From contig CM073327.1 in NCBI GenBank assembly GCA_037043015.1, positions 9,158,727-9,222,726 on the forward strand: DNA of 64,000 bases, in the 5' to 3' direction. The notes under the pieces were generated by a model. That model had not been told where the DNA came from, did no database searches, and worked only from the letters and a program-made list of their open reading frames with translations. Below are positions 11,890 through 24,073 of the stretch, piece by piece. Positions within the stretch are counted from its first letter, which is position 1; each line of letters begins with the position of its first letter. The DNA is from Bryum argenteum. Taxonomy: Eukaryota; Streptophyta; Bryopsida; Bryales; Bryaceae. The translations under genes were made by a program, and so were the position numbers.

Positions 11890-12035
11890 TGGGTTACAAC
11901 TCTGACATGAACAAAGTGTTTGTTCAAATTATCCTTGAATGTTTATACAAAGGTCATAACACAAATGGTAATATTACTAATCCCTCTCATGATGAACACT
12001 ATTCCAACTCCTACCTAGCCACTAAGGTAATTCCT
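11890..12035 (-). repeat. SINE fragment (minus orientation), same family as 51701-52054
   Basis: AAGTGTTTGTTCAAAT, then CCCTCTCATGATGAACACTAT and CCTACCTAGCCACTA follow the order seen on the reverse strand of the copies at 40.3-40.47 kb and 51.9-52.05 kb. It is diverged and lacks the tRNA-like head. Confidence 0.55.
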
Positions 12036-12717
12036 CAAATAATCAACAAGCTATCTATTGTAATGTATACCCATGTAGGAACATAATAGGTTAACTAAAC
12101 TTGTATGAGTGTGTAGCTCTACATGTAGCCCTCTACGTAGTTCCAGGTGGACAACTCTACATGCAGCCCTCTACGTAGTTCCAGGTGGACAGCTCCACAC
12201 CGACAATTCAAACTTCACGGCAAGTAATGATGGCGTAGATCCCCCCCCCTAACGTCTGAGCGGCCACTTAGAGATTAGTATTGGTATCAAGATTGTAGTG
12301 ACTTTCTTTTGTTTGCATTATGTGTTATACATGTCTCCAAGATTAGCACTTGTATGTGTCGGTGGGAGCACGTTAGGTTCTCAAAGCTCCACGCATGATT
12401 GAGCTTTTTGTTCGAGTAAAACTTCAATTGAGCTATCTTCGTAACCTTTCATTTCAGTGAGTAGTTGAGTATGAACCAATCTAAGCAAGTGAGAAAACGT
12501 ATCTTGAGTCTTTGTTCTTAAGGTTGAGTGAATCTTGCTTGCAAAAGAACCTTTCAATTACTTTCCACACGATCCCCACAAAGGACTTTGAGATACAAAC
12601 ATAGCAAGGTCTAAAGCCCCCAATTGTTGGGTGGTCTAAGGACTGCTTTGCAATGTAGAGAAAATCACCACACAATTAAGAATTCCAAATTCAACCATTT
12701 CCATTCAAATCTTTTCC
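12036..12717. other. Intergenic, with a short tandem duplication
   Basis: A unit of about 34 bp ending GCCCTCTACGTAGTTCCAGG is duplicated at roughly 12117-12190. No gene is recognised in the remainder. Confidence 0.5.
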
Positions 12718-12721
12718 TTAA

Positions 12722-13649
12722 CCCCTAAAAATCCAGGGGTTTCCTCGACCTCCAGAACCAAAAACTGCCATTTTTCACCTTCGTTGGGAGATGGGGAAAT
12801 GGAGAAACTTTTTTTTCTGGTTTTAGACTTTGAACCGTAAGATCTTGTACCTAACTTGTATACAAAGGACTGGTCAAAATTTCAACCGTTGGATGTTTTT
12901 CATTTGTGAGATCATAACAATCAAAGTTTGACCAACACTTTTTTTTTGCCACTGCGTGAGAGGCATTGTCTAAATGGTGCCAAGGGCAACTTGATGATTG
13001 TTATTCCAAATATTTTTCCCTCATTTTTTTTCATGTAGGTATTCAAGTTGGGTATGCTCATGCAAAATTTTAGAGACCAATTCCACTTTTTGACCTTAAT
13101 GTAAAATATTTTATGAAAGAAGGTCTAAAAACAACCATATAGTAAAACAAGCACCACGTATGATATATTTAGTTTGAGAAAAATCTCGACGGTGAGAAGG
13201 TGCATTTATGATAATGTGAATTTTGAAAAAAAAAATCTTGGAAAAAATCCAAAATCTCGAATTTTGGCAATTTTTGAAAGAAAAAATTGTAAAATTACTA
13301 GAAATTGTGAAGATTGTTTTTGAAAGTTTTGGAGGCTGCCCTTGTAAAATTGGTAAACTTTTTGACTTCGGACACATTGGAATTTGAATAGTAATTTGGT
13401 AATGAACATATTTCTAAAAAAAAATAAATTAAAAAAAATTATTTTAAACTGCCCGATTTGGACTTGAAACCTAAAATTTCTAGATGAAGGTTATAAAATT
13501 AAAATTTGACTTTGAAAATTTTACCACATACACATTACTGCATGTGGAGCACCCAATAAAAATCTTAGGCAAAAATATCAGTTTAAATGCTTAAAATGAG
13601 CTGCCCGAAATCTCAGAAAACCGAATCGGCTTTCCTGGATTTTTAGGGG
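12722..13649. mobile_element. Non-autonomous TIR element with TTAA target sites (family A, copy 1)
   Basis: The 16-bp terminal repeat CCCCTAAAAATCCAGG is exact at both ends in inverted orientation, and TTAA flanks each side (12718-12721, 13650-13653). The interior is non-coding and shares GTGAGATCATAA..TCAAAGTT with the elements at 17385 and 31891. TTAA duplication suggests mobilisation by a piggyBac-like enzyme, but the TIR motif is not a piggyBac type I know. Confidence 0.75.
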
Positions 13650-13682
13650 TTAAATGGGCGTACTTCATTACTGTTGTATATA

Positions 13683-13983
13683 TGGTATGCACACCTATTA
13701 TCGTGCACTTAAGGAAAATTGAGGGAATCTATATACTTGGAAAGAGAAATGAGTGGGTTACTATTTTTCAGGGATGAGGAATAGGAAAAGACTCACTTTC
13801 CCTATTTTTGTGATTTAAAAAAAACACACATAATTAAATACAATTTTTAAAAGCAGTAGCCTAAAGGCGGACACCCTAATTATGTCCGCATGAGGTACAT
13901 GCAAGGGAGGTTAGATCTTCATGAAAGAAAGAATCTTGGGTGCACGCCTTTAGGTAGGTGCCCGCTTATAGGTGTGCATACCA
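13683..13983. mobile_element. MITE with TA target sites
   Basis: TGGTATGCACACCTAT at 13683 is repeated inverted at the right end (ending 13983), flanked on both sides by TA. Length 301 bp, non-coding. TA duplication fits a Tc1/mariner (Stowaway-like) origin. It lies about 250 bp upstream of the TMEM45-like gene and may contribute to its 5' flank. Confidence 0.65.
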
Positions 13984-14237
13984 TACTGCCGTGGAGAATG
14001 GAACCCACAACGTCCTCTTGCCTGATATGAGCTCGATCTTTCCTCTCTCAAAAAAATTCTCCATAAGGGGGCTCATTCTCATTGTCGGAGAAAATTAGGG
14101 TTCTGCACTTGCGATGGCGGTTCGAGTACCACTAGCAGAATCGGCACCCCCTAAATCGCCGTAGCCAGCCACGGATCGATCAAGCTAACAAAAACCCATC
14201 GCGAGATTGATTGGATTTTTGGGTTTAGGATTTAGCA

Positions 14238-16290
14238 ATGGGTTCGTTCAAGGGCCATGTTCTTCCGGGATCCATGTTCTTGCTAGTCGGAATCTGGCAC
14301 TTACTGAACTCCATCACGAACTACGTCGTGAACCCCCGATCGTTTCGTGCTCGCGCATGGCACCCCGCCCGCTGCTTCTCCGGGAAAGCCCGGTACCTGG
14401 AGCTTTACATTCTTTTGGTCGGGACGTTCACGGATATGTGCATCGAGTTTTTCTACTCCACGCATTTGAAATTCACTGTCAATGGCGCTCTCAATACCAA
14501 TCACTTGAATGATTTCGAGCACGCTGCAATGTTGCTCATGTTCTTCCTCTTCTGCGTCACCGTGCTCGTCCATGAGACCACCAGGTACTTCTACTTTCCC
14601 TTACCCATCTTCTCACTGTTTTTAGTGATACTCTTACTTACATTGTGCTCTGCATGGATAACTGTAGCACATGTGATATTCGAAGAATATTGCAGAATAA
14701 TATCATTCATTGAAGAAGCAGTCGATTGTCGATGTTTCCGAACGCATTACATTTCTGAAGATACCCTTACGGTTACTGAGAATTCTCCAAGGATCGACTA
14801 AAATGTTATGTGATTTATCAAATGAATGTCCATTCTAGAGTGACTCTAGCGTATTGTAATTTAGAAAGTGCTGATCGCTAGTAATGTAAACTAACTTTGA
14901 GTTCGATCGTGTACTCGTCTGAAATTTTGACATCAAAGGATTGTGCAGTGGTAATTTAGGGTTTTAAGAATGTAAATAAGATAGTACTTATCGAACTAAC
15001 ATGATATCAGAAGAATTTTCTAAAATGCAGCTGATTTTTGATTCCGTAGGCCTTACGTTCTAGGTTAGTTTGAATCTTCCAAGGATCGTATATTGTTCTG
15101 TGAATTTTTTGTATGTATATTCAAGAGAGAGTGCAGTGTAACATAATTCAGGTGGTACTCAATTAAATTTCAAGCAGTTAATTGAATTTCAAGCAGTTGA
15201 TTGTCAATTTTGCACCGAAAATCCCTCAAAGATTGTGCGCTAGTAAAATTCAGGGCTGAAGAATCGGACACTGGGAACTTTCACCAGTAGCGTACCTTTT
15301 GTGATTTAAATGGACAATGCTCTGCCGCGACAATGGCTGTGCATATTCTTGCCACTTGCATCTAAATCTCTCCAGGGATCTCATATTCTATTAGTATGCT
15401 CTTAGATTTCAGTTCGTTTAATGTGTGCACATTCTAGATAAAATGCAGCTTAACATATTCATCTTAGTATTGCATAAGAAAACTACTGACTTCCAAGCAG
15501 TCAGTAGTTCAATTATTTGCAGATTCACCGTCGAATGCGCAGTAAAACAAGGGCTCAAACAATCTAACATTGGAATTTCTTATAGTAGCATTGCTTTCTG
15601 ATTGAGTTTCAAGCGGTCTATTGTTTACTCTCTTGAAGGTTTAGCATCGAAAAACCTGCAGTAGCAACATCAGGCATGTGCCAATGGTGTTTCTGATACT
15701 AGCATTGCATCGGATTCTGGAATTCAAAAAAACAGTGCCTTATTTGTGGCAATGGGCTGTGCAGGTTGTTGCCGCTTCCAGAGGGCTCCTTGTTCGTAAT
15801 AGCAGCGATGGCATTCACAGCCGAGTTCCTCCTCTTCTACTTCCACTCCACAAACCACCACGGCTTAGAAGGCAGGTACCACGAGATTCTAGTTCTCCTG
15901 ATAGGCCTCTGCATCGTGTGCGCCCTCCTGTCCGGAGCATACCCGGAGAGCTTCCCAGTGGACATTCTGAGCGGCATGGCGATCACACTCCAAGGAGCCT
16001 GGTTCTACTTCACAGCCTTCACTCTCTACGGCCCTCTCATGCCGGAGGGATGCACTGACGACCGTGACGAGATTGTGTGCTACGCTGATTCCTTTGAAGC
16101 TCGAGGGGAGGCTTCTGCGCACATTCAGCTTGCTATTCTTGTTCCGTGCGTTTGGGTGGGAGTGCTTGTGGCTTATGGCGTTGCTGCTCACTTCTGGGGG
16201 CACCCTGATATCTTCCACCCCCCTAGATCTTCTGACTCTCGCTCTGCCCTCGACTCTCCCATCTCTTCTTCTCCTGCCGATCACCAGTGA
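14238..16290 (+). CDS. TMEM45/DUF716 family multi-pass membrane protein
   Basis: Two exons, 14238-14584 and 15765-16290, join at AG|GTACTT ... GTGCAG|G to give 290 aa, close to the usual TMEM45 length of about 275. The N terminus MGSFKGHVLPGSMFLLVG, the HLLNSI segment, the DFEHAAMLLMF segment with its HE, and FYFHSTNHHGLEGRYH in exon 2 are family hallmarks with conserved histidines inside membrane segments. About seven hydrophobic helices are visible. The tail after residue 265 is Ser/Pro-rich and hydrophilic. Family members sit in endomembranes or the plasma membrane; plant homologues are poorly characterised and some are described as virus-responsive. The start is the first ATG in frame, with good family agreement. 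The single intron is 1.18 kb and repetitive. Confidence 0.9.
14585..15764 (+). repeat. Diverged repeats filling the intron of the TMEM45-like gene
   Basis: Motifs recur in the same order about every 350-400 bp: a TCCAAGGATCG-like block (14788, 15079, then CTCCAGGGATCT near 15371), a CAAGCAGT(T/C) block (15174, 15193, 15497, 15609) and a TGCGC/GTGCAGTAGTAAAA block. This suggests the intron grew by old tandem duplication. Confidence 0.5.
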
Positions 16291-17384
16291 GTGATTGTCC
16301 ATCTTCTTTTAACCAGTTAGTGATTGAACATCTTTGCATTGACCAGATTGTTGTATAGAGGCAGAGTTAGTGTGTGTTAGGTCACCATTTATGAGAGCTC
16401 CCAGATTGCAATATTGAACAACGAGTGGAGGTTTTTGTGCTTCTGTAACTGACGCTTTTCTGGAGAGCATGATAGCTTCGGTCGAAATAGAAATTACCAA
16501 GCTATGTTGGAAGACCGTATTACCTGGACTGTATCATTAAAGAGTGCAAAAGTCTCTTCCAGAGTCTTCAACTCTAGATTCTCTCTTCATGTGTGCAACA
16601 GCTCAATTTCTAGGTTGCCATGGTACATTCACCCAATGTATGTGTATCGTATCGTTTATGAACGTTGTTAGATTGCTTCGATGGACAAGTGGGTGAGTGA
16701 TTGTGGCACATGCATCTATAATCGACGCTTGTAAGATTCATTCGGAGTTGATTGTTTAGAGCAAAGCTGGTGGCTGCAACTGAAGGTATATTGTGATTCT
16801 TCCTTTTAGTGAATCCACTTGGATTGAATGTGCGTTTTTGAGACAGCAGAAGTGATAGCATTCTGTTCTGTTTACACATTTGGTGTACCAAAGCTATGGT
16901 CAATAAGGACTCGATAAATATTGTATCGAGAATGAGGTGACCTGGGATGAGTGTATGGCAGAGGACGCCTCAGGATGTGCAGGTGGGGAGGATTTGGGAA
17001 AGGGCAGTGTAGAAACAGTATATTTTATTTTATTTTGCAAAATATGTACACTACTAAATCACTAGGTAAATTGGTTCAAGTCAAAACGTGTACCTATTTT
17101 GCAAGGGAAGTCTTTGAAGATTTCAGAAACAGTCTTCACAGTACTCAGAAAACCTTGGGAGACAAACTTTGGATGTTACTATCTCTCAAATGGTCAACAT
17201 CCAATAATCAATTTTTGAGATAATAACTAAAAGTAATCTTAGGTATGAGACCTTACAGTTGGAAGTTAAAAAAAAAAGACAAAAAGTTTGGCTCACACCC
17301 AATAGGAGTGCATGGGTATAGAAAATTGCAATTTTGTGATTTCAAGCTCCCAAAAAATACCAAGATAACCAAGAACTGACTTAA
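16291..17384. other. 3' flank of TMEM45-like gene, no further gene seen
   Basis: Contains the presumed 3' UTR and unremarkable AT-rich sequence. Short open frames lack codon or family support. Confidence 0.5.
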
Positions 17385-18217
17385 CCCTTAAAATCAACTT
17401 GCATCAGAGCTGCTAGAAAGTCTCTAAACTGTCCGAGACTACCCTGTTTTGATGTTAGGTGAAGGTTTTTGAATTTTGACGTATTTCTAAGTATTAACGA
17501 TAGTGATCTAGTACTTGACTTGTGTGTGTATGTGTACATCAAATCGCACGTTCAAATTCCTTACCAATTGTGAGATCATAATCTTCAAAGTTGGAGGAAA
17601 AGTTTAATTCCCTTGTTGTAGAAAGGGTAACTGGTTTCTTGAGGTCAAAAAACCATTTTTAGTGAAGTATTTGATATAAGGCTCTTCACATTCTTGTTCC
17701 TCGGTGAGTTAGGAATACGCCTATGCAATTTTTACACCCATGCGACCTATAAAACCTAAAGAAATGCTTGATTATTCACATGAAGTTCTATTGAAATTCA
17801 AATACCTAGGCTGCTCTCTGACAATAAAAATTGCACGTGAGGAATAATTTGATTGAAGATCTGAACGATGAGAACATGCCCTAAACTCTTAAGTTACATG
17901 TACAAAAAAACAAAACATGAAAGAAAAGTAAAAACTCGATTTTTGGTGAATTTTTAAAGTTTATGCAATTTAAATGATTTTTGAAGATTCTGAGAATAAT
18001 TGAGCATATATTAAAGTTTGGGCAAATTTCAAATTGTATTTTCAAACTTTGACCATGAATATCTCCTAGAATATGAGGAATCTCAAAGCTCAAAAGAACT
18101 TTCTAGAAAGATATGTGAAAACTCTCCAACCTTCAAAACATTTCAACTCCATATGAGCTAAATATAGTAAACCAAAGGTTGAACAAATCCTAATCGACCA
18201 TAATACATCCTTATGGG
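17385..18217. mobile_element. TTAA-flanked TIR element (family A, copy 2, diverged)
   Basis: Flanked by TTAA at 17381-17384 and 18218-18221. Ends CCCTTAAAAT and, inverted, CCCATAAGGAT are weak TIRs. The interior shares TTGTGAGATCATAATCTTCAAAGTT with the other family members. Non-coding. Confidence 0.55.
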
Positions 18218-19807
18218 TTAAGAAGGCCTCTACCATTTGCCTCTAGTTACCTTCCATAGATATGACTGTAGCTAAATACATCAAAAGATTGACATTGAGC
18301 GCTTCTTTGTGTGAAAACAAAAAAATAGAGGCTGCCTCCTCTAATTAAGGGCCATAACACATGGGAGGAAAGGCAGTGAGATGGAAGATTCGTATTGGTT
18401 CTAATTAGCAAGTGGTTGCCATATGAGAGGAAGTAGGGACAGTGGCAAGAGTGACATACTGACATGGAGCAACTTTGTAGCTTTGGGGTTTGCTTTGGAT
18501 GTTGCTTTGGGATCTACATGGTAATGACATGGCACATGGGAGGCACTTGAAAACTACAACACACTAGTGCCTGGAAGTCGACCGGCAATTGAAGAAAAGT
18601 GAAGAAAATTCAGGAGCAGCGACAGCAGGCAGGGGCAGCCTGCCGATGGTGTGGCATGGCCCTAAATAGTGGCAACAGCCCATGCCGGTCAGCAACAGGG
18701 AAGGACGGTACGAGTTGGCATGCTGATGTGGCAAAATCCGACGTGGACGCGGTCACTATTCCGAGCTGGCACAGTCAATGGTTGGTGAGGGCACTCTGTT
18801 GACTCCACCATCTCCGCCTTCGTCCAGCAGCAGCAACTCGAGATTCCAGGAAGGGAGCCGGCTCTGTGCCATGAAGCTTTCATTTCTGTATAGCAGGAGC
18901 CCCGACGCAGAGGTTATCTCCCCGGCGGAATACCCAACATCTCGGGGCTCCTGTACGGTAACACACTTTTCAGTTTCAGCTGCCCGGTTTGACGGAAACT
19001 TTCTGGTTTCAGCTCCTTGGTTTGACGGAATTCCTCTGTATTTGCTTTGCTTATGTATTATAACGTTCATCGTACAATTTCTATGAAAATTTCTTTGTGT
19101 TGCCCACGTTTTTTTCCTATAAATGGAGAATTGTAGAGGGTGTTATGTCGTAATCCCCTCTCAAGAGCAGGCATTACGGGATGGGAGCTCCCGTCAAATG
19201 AACGGGCCCGAAACCGGAAAGTGTATTACGTATGTTGAAAGCTCGAGAAGAAACCATATCTTTTGGTGTTCAAGCTTGAGGTTTATCTTGATGAGTTTTC
19301 AAGAGCTCCGAACAATGCACTTCTTGTGAGGTTGATTCCTTCTTGTTTTTATGTTCTATCTAATTAAGATTAGGTCATTTCTTGTAATTTCTGGTATTCT
19401 TTATGGCCATACACACTTTGAAATTTAATGTTTAACGATTTGCGATTCCGTCATTGCCTGTACCCACCTACACAAAATACCCGCTTCCAACGACAGCTCC
19501 AACATCCCGGTCCGACCAACAGTCTCTAAGATTGCATTGTCACAAACAAAATAAAAGAAACTACTTGCCTTATAGGACTTACCCATCAATATGAACTTTG
19601 TTTGTATGATTTTGTAGATTTATCTGAGTGAGTAAAGATGAGAGAACAAAACTAGATATTGCATGCAACTAAAGGTTTATCTATACACTCTACATTAAAT
19701 CAATACTCGATATTATATTAGTTTTTAATGTCTCTTTGAAATCTAAGAAAATTTTACAAGGGTAGGAGTGATCTTTCTTTCATTAAAATTGAATTTCGTT
19801 AGCTCAG
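18218..19807. other. Unassigned intergenic sequence
   Basis: More GC-rich than its surroundings at 18.6-19.3 kb. It holds a short tandem duplication (TTTCAGCT..C.GGTTTGACGGAA, about 18969-19045) and a TATAAATG at about 19117 that could be a promoter. Short open frames show no recognisable protein. Confidence 0.4.
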
Positions 19808-20365
19808 TTAATTATTGCTTAGTACATCATAAGCACGACATATTGGTAAAGAAGGAAGTTTTATATCCCACTTGACTTGGCCAAATTCAAGCATCCGTTG
19901 GCGCACTTGAATGTTCGTGTTCTTGTTCCAATATTTGCAAATATCTTCAGCAAGTCGGTGCAACCTCCAACGATGTTCATAATTTTGCATAATTTGAGAG
20001 CCATGTAGCTCGCGATGTTGTAGCTTTGACATGATATTTTTAAAAGCCACCTTCTTATATTCCTTCTGGGATTCAATTTTTGAGCCATGTAGCTCGCGAT
20101 GTTGTAGCTTTGACATGATATTTTTAGAAACCACCTTCTTTGACATAATAGTTTTAGAAACCGCCTTCTTATACTCCCTTTGGAATTCTCTAATCGTTTC
20201 TTCAAAGGATTTGATTTGCAAAAAGTTGCAAAAGTCTTGTGAATTGGGCCATAATCGCAAGGTACGAGTTCCTTCCCACAAGGAAAGTTCAAATCGAGGA
20301 TCATAACTTAAAAGGTTGGTTGCATCTCCGTTGGTGACAACTTGTGCATTATTATTGTCTTCCAT
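19808..20365 (-). CDS. Uncharacterised 185-aa ORF with internal duplication
   Basis: A single open frame from ATG 20365 (MEDNNNAQ...) to the stop at 19808. It is Lys/Arg- and Gln-rich, predicted soluble, with no signal peptide. A 28-residue unit containing NIMSKLQHRELHGS occurs twice because of an 84-bp in-frame DNA duplication; a third, shorter relative (KTIMSKKVVSK) precedes it. I recognise no domain. It could be an exon of a larger gene or a remnant of a transposon protein. The open frame kept through a duplication is the main evidence of coding. Confidence 0.4.
   Translation of the reverse strand: MEDNNNAQVVTNGDATNLLSYDPRFELSLWEGTRTLRLWPNSQDFCNFLQIKSFEETIREFQREYKKAVSKTIMSKKVVSKNIMSKLQHRELHGSKIESQKEYKKVAFKNIMSKLQHRELHGSQIMQNYEHRWRLHRLAEDICKYWNKNTNIQVRQRMLEFGQVKWDIKLPSLPICRAYDVLSNN
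20000..20140. repeat. 84-bp in-frame direct duplication
   Basis: GCCATGTAGCTCGCGATGTT begins at 20000 and again at 20084, with near identity for about 55 bp downstream. Confidence 0.8.
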
Positions 20366-21156
20366 GACCTTTGACAACTTCAAGTAATTTATATTTACAT
20401 ACGAGATGAATTTATAAGGAGTACAACAAATTCTAAGTTAAGCTCCAAAAAGACTACCAACTGCAAGTGATTACAATACATAAAAAAGCTAGGAACAAGG
20501 AAACAAAATTGTATATTATATATCTAAATAGCTATATATATAATTTATTTAATAATGTAAAATATTTGATCTTACAATTTTGAAGTAAAAGTCTTTTAAC
20601 TAGGAGTGTGAAAACTTCATTGTATACACATATATATCTAAATAACTATATATACATAATTCATTTATTAATGTAAAAGATTTAATCTTAATGCTTCGAA
20701 GAAGTCTTTGCCATGGCCGGAATCCCTCGGATTTGTGATTAGAGGACGAGCGGTAGAGCAGGAGCATAATCGAAGTTCATGGAAAAACTATAGAGGTGGC
20801 ACCTCCCCATTGGCTGCGGGAAGTGTGGTTATTTTCCATAACGATGCCTTCGTTGGCATTATGGTCTTACCACTCTTGCATCTTTGATCTTTAAGATCAG
20901 TGCTCTTATTGTGTTGTTTTGTAGAATGGAAGGGGAGGGGGGGTTTTTTTCACTGGCAATTAATAAGATATAAAATTTTTAATTTTTCTTTTTGGGAGGA
21001 TGACGATTGAGTTATTCCCAACTATATTCAATTCTGAAATTTTTGTTTGAGAGTAAATGAATAATTTATGGAGTTTTGATTATATAGTTTGTAATTTGCG
21101 AGGAGGGATAAATTAGTTTTCCTAAAAAGTTTTGAACTGCGGTTATGCTAGAAATT
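20366..21156. other. Intergenic, no gene seen
   Basis: AT-rich. Around 20790-20850 a diverged relative of the 21157 hairpin is visible (GGTGGCACCTCC, then GGTTATTTTCCATAAC). Confidence 0.4.
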
Positions 21157-21269
21157 TCAAAAAGAGCCACTGGTTATGGAAAATATCTAGTGGGGCACCT
21201 TTCCGAGCCGCGGGAGCGGCGAGGGAGGTGCCATACTAGATATTTTCCATAACCAGTGGCTCCTTTTGA
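21157..21269. mobile_element. Hairpin MITE with near-perfect 45-bp arms
   Basis: TCAAAAAGAGCCACTGG through TATCTAGTGGGGCACCT is repeated inverted with only a few mismatches, around a GC-rich loop CCGAGCCGCGGGAGCGG. Length 113 bp. No clear target duplication could be fixed. It sits about 100-250 bp 5' of the LysM kinase remnant. Confidence 0.6.
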
Positions 21270-21403
21270 GTTACCTAGGACATTATTAGAGACCCTCACC
21301 AATGGCTATGCTACTCGCTCGTACCATGGCAAGTATCATGAAGCTTCAATAATCTTGAAATTTGCATAGTTCTTGATTAAGGGGGGAAAGGTGGAGAGTA
21401 ACG

Positions 21404-23558
21404 GCATGGGGAGCTCGTCACCATGGCTGATCACGGGTTTAGTACTGGCTCTAGTATCCTTCGGGGAAGCTGTGTGCGTGCCTGCGACGGGGTGCGACAG
21501 TGCGTATGCGTTTTACCGGATCCGTTCAGGGAAGAATTTGATTGCCATCGGGCAGAAGTCCCAAACGACGCCGGAGAGAATCCAGGACATCAAGGATGCT
21601 AATTTCATCAACTATGGCGATCCCTTGTTCATTCCCTTCAAGTGCGACTGCGTTAATGGTCAGCTATTACACAACTTCCAGCATATGGTACGTGCATCGC
21701 TAGATGCTTTTTCCCATCATCTCTGAGAGGTTACAGCGTTCTTGAGAACGAAATAGGGAAATTAGAGATCAAAATACTTGATTCTGAACTTCAGCATTAG
21801 GTCGATATCGTATCTATCTACGCCTTGATGGACAGTTACACATATACTGTTATATCTATCCGAGAGGTTGATGAGGAGCTTCGTGCATCATCCTCCTCCT
21901 TTTGAATTTGAGAACAGTGAGAGGGCCAGCAATTCCAACTACCGTCCATGTTGGTTGTATTGAATTTAATCAATTGCCTACCTTATCTCGTATATGTTCT
22001 CGACACCACGTTTTCTCTCAAGAAAAGGATTGTAATTGTGTCCTTTTGCGGAAGAAAGTCATGAATACAGAGAAATTTTACATTTGAGCGTCTTTTACTT
22101 AGTTGCAAGGGCGGTGCTCTACGAACTGAGCTCTACTTTGTCCAAGAAAAGTGTAGCATACAGGAGAGTGTGTTCATTATTGCACAGTTAGGCTTTAGGC
22201 TTAAGAGGTTAGGCATACCTCAGGCGCTGAATACAAGCTCGGCAAAATTGCGTGTTATCGTTTTGCCTGACATTTTAATTTGCATGAATGTGTGTACTGT
22301 ACAGCCGCTAGGGAACCATTAACCTGGTCATTGAGGGTACAAATTGCGCTAGATGCTGCACGAGGTTTGGAATACATTAATGAGCATACGAGGCCTTCGT
22401 ACATCCACCGTGATATTAAGTCGGCTAGCATACTACTTGATGAGCAGTTCCATGCAAAGGTACGAGAAGGAAGATTTGTGTCCCTTTTTTGTTCCATAGA
22501 CGACAGACTCAAAGTACTGACTTGATCGTTTCTGGGCGTAGGTGGCAGATTTTGGTCTTACTAAACTCACTGCGACGAAGGTGGAAGACACAGGGGTAAA
22601 GCCCATGAATGTGGTTGGAACCTGGGGTTCCATGGCTTCTGAGTAAGTTGGTTGCTCTCTTCATTACCCATCCATATTGTAATTTCTTACCTCTGGACAT
22701 TAGGAACTTCATTTCTTAACATGATATGGCTTTGCACAGGCTATTTGTTTTCACATATATTGTTTCACAGTACCACTTTGGTATCCATCTCTCTTTACCC
22801 TCCTACTGGGGTAAAGTGTTCCGATCAGTAGTCTCGTTTAGTTCCATAACATTTCACCCACCTTCACTTAAAGTGGAGAATGAGATCATAGCAAAATAAA
22901 ATTCACGTGATGGTTGATTAAGCATTGTGGGATACTGATTGCTATGGTTATGAAATCTAAGTACAGGTATGCTCGGTTTGGATGTTTCATTCATGCTCGA
23001 CGTCTACGCTTTTGTTATCGTACTGTTGGAGATTATATCTGGAAAAGAGGCATCATACGCGGAACTTTAATAGAGGATATCCCACCCAGCATTGGACGTC
23101 CAACGGAGGAACAAAGAGCTTTGGTTCATCATATACGCCCATAAAACCATCTATTCCTGATCTTCATGGAGTTAATGCAATTGCTTCGCGAATACTGACG
23201 TTTGAATGGCCACCAGTTTGAACCTTTATTGAAAGGTGCAAATGGAAGAGACAAGCTATCCAAGTTCATGATCCTGCACTCACTGGGAGATAATTACCCT
23301 TCAGATGCGGCCTGGAAGGTTACAGTCTTCTCCTTGTCTCTATTTTAAAGACCTATGGCCACGGTTTTCCAGTATCTAATTTGCCACGCCGAGTTGATTC
23401 AGATGGTACAACTAGCAGAGGCCTGCACACATGAGCTCCCGAGCAATCGACCCACCATGCGGAAGGCAGTAGTATCACTTATGACATTATCATCAACAAC
23501 TCATGAATGGGAAGTTGGTACATTTTCAAACCATAGTGGAATGACAAGAAGTGGATGA
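21404..23558 (+). pseudogene. Truncated LysM receptor-like kinase (CERK1/LYK-like)
   Basis: The first exon encodes a signal peptide (PWLITGLVLALVSFGEAVC) and a LysM-like segment with YRIRSGKNLIAIGQ and IPFKCDCVNG, as in chitin receptors. The next coding block (about 22310-22459) already lies in the kinase C-lobe: [10 protein letters not shown], then [13 protein letters not shown]. It is followed by VADFGLTKL (22541-), VGTWGSMASE where VGTFGYMPPE is expected, LDVYAFVIVLLEIISGKEASYAEL (about 22999-23070), and ACTHELPSNRPTMRKAVVSLMTLSSTTHEWEVGTF (about 23425-23530). The remaining LysM repeats, the transmembrane helix and the kinase N-lobe with its ATP-binding lysine are not found, and frames do not join. 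This is a remnant, not a functional receptor. Confidence 0.75.
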
Positions 23559-23909
23559 CGACGAGAACAGCAAATCGAATGCTAGAAGTTGTAAATTCAA
23601 TAGAAAGACCGCCTCCGAAGCACATGATCCTGAATAGATTTATGCAATTCTCAAAGTACCGGTACCACCCTGCGCCTCTCAATCATGCAGGTCTTATGTC
23701 AGTTGGCACAGTTTATTGAGCGGCTTATTTTTTTCTGGAAGTCAACTGAATAGACACATTTTGCTCATGTGTTCAATCCATGGCATTTAGTGATGGTCAT
23801 TCAGATCTCTGCTAGGAAGAGCTTTGGATAGTAGAAGCTGGCCATAGGTTCTAGAGTCACCGCACTTATTGGTTGAAAGCGAGTGGATTCCCCATTCTGG
23901 TTGGACATC

Positions 23910-24073
23910 CACTACTAGAAAAGAGGGGGGTAAGCAATGTCACAAACATTGCTTACTTGGGCAATGTATAGGGGCATGCTTTAGCACCATTCCCAAGCAG
24001 ATAAGCAATGTCTTCAACCTCAAATCTATTAAATTGCTTTGTGACATTGCTTACCCCCTCTTTTCTAGTAGTG
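23910..24073. mobile_element. CACTA-type MITE
   Basis: CACTACTAGAAAAGAGGG at the left end is mirrored by CCCTCTTTTCTAGTAGTG at the right, extended by GTAAGCAATGTCAC/GTGACATTGCTTAC. The 3-bp duplication ATC flanks it (23907-23909, 24074-24076). The CACTA terminus and 3-bp duplication are CACTA superfamily traits. 164 bp, no coding, foldback structure. Confidence 0.85.

Noticed and set aside
12270-12300. Primer-binding-site-like TTGGTATCAAG
   Set aside because: Short match only; no LTR pair or retroelement coding around it.
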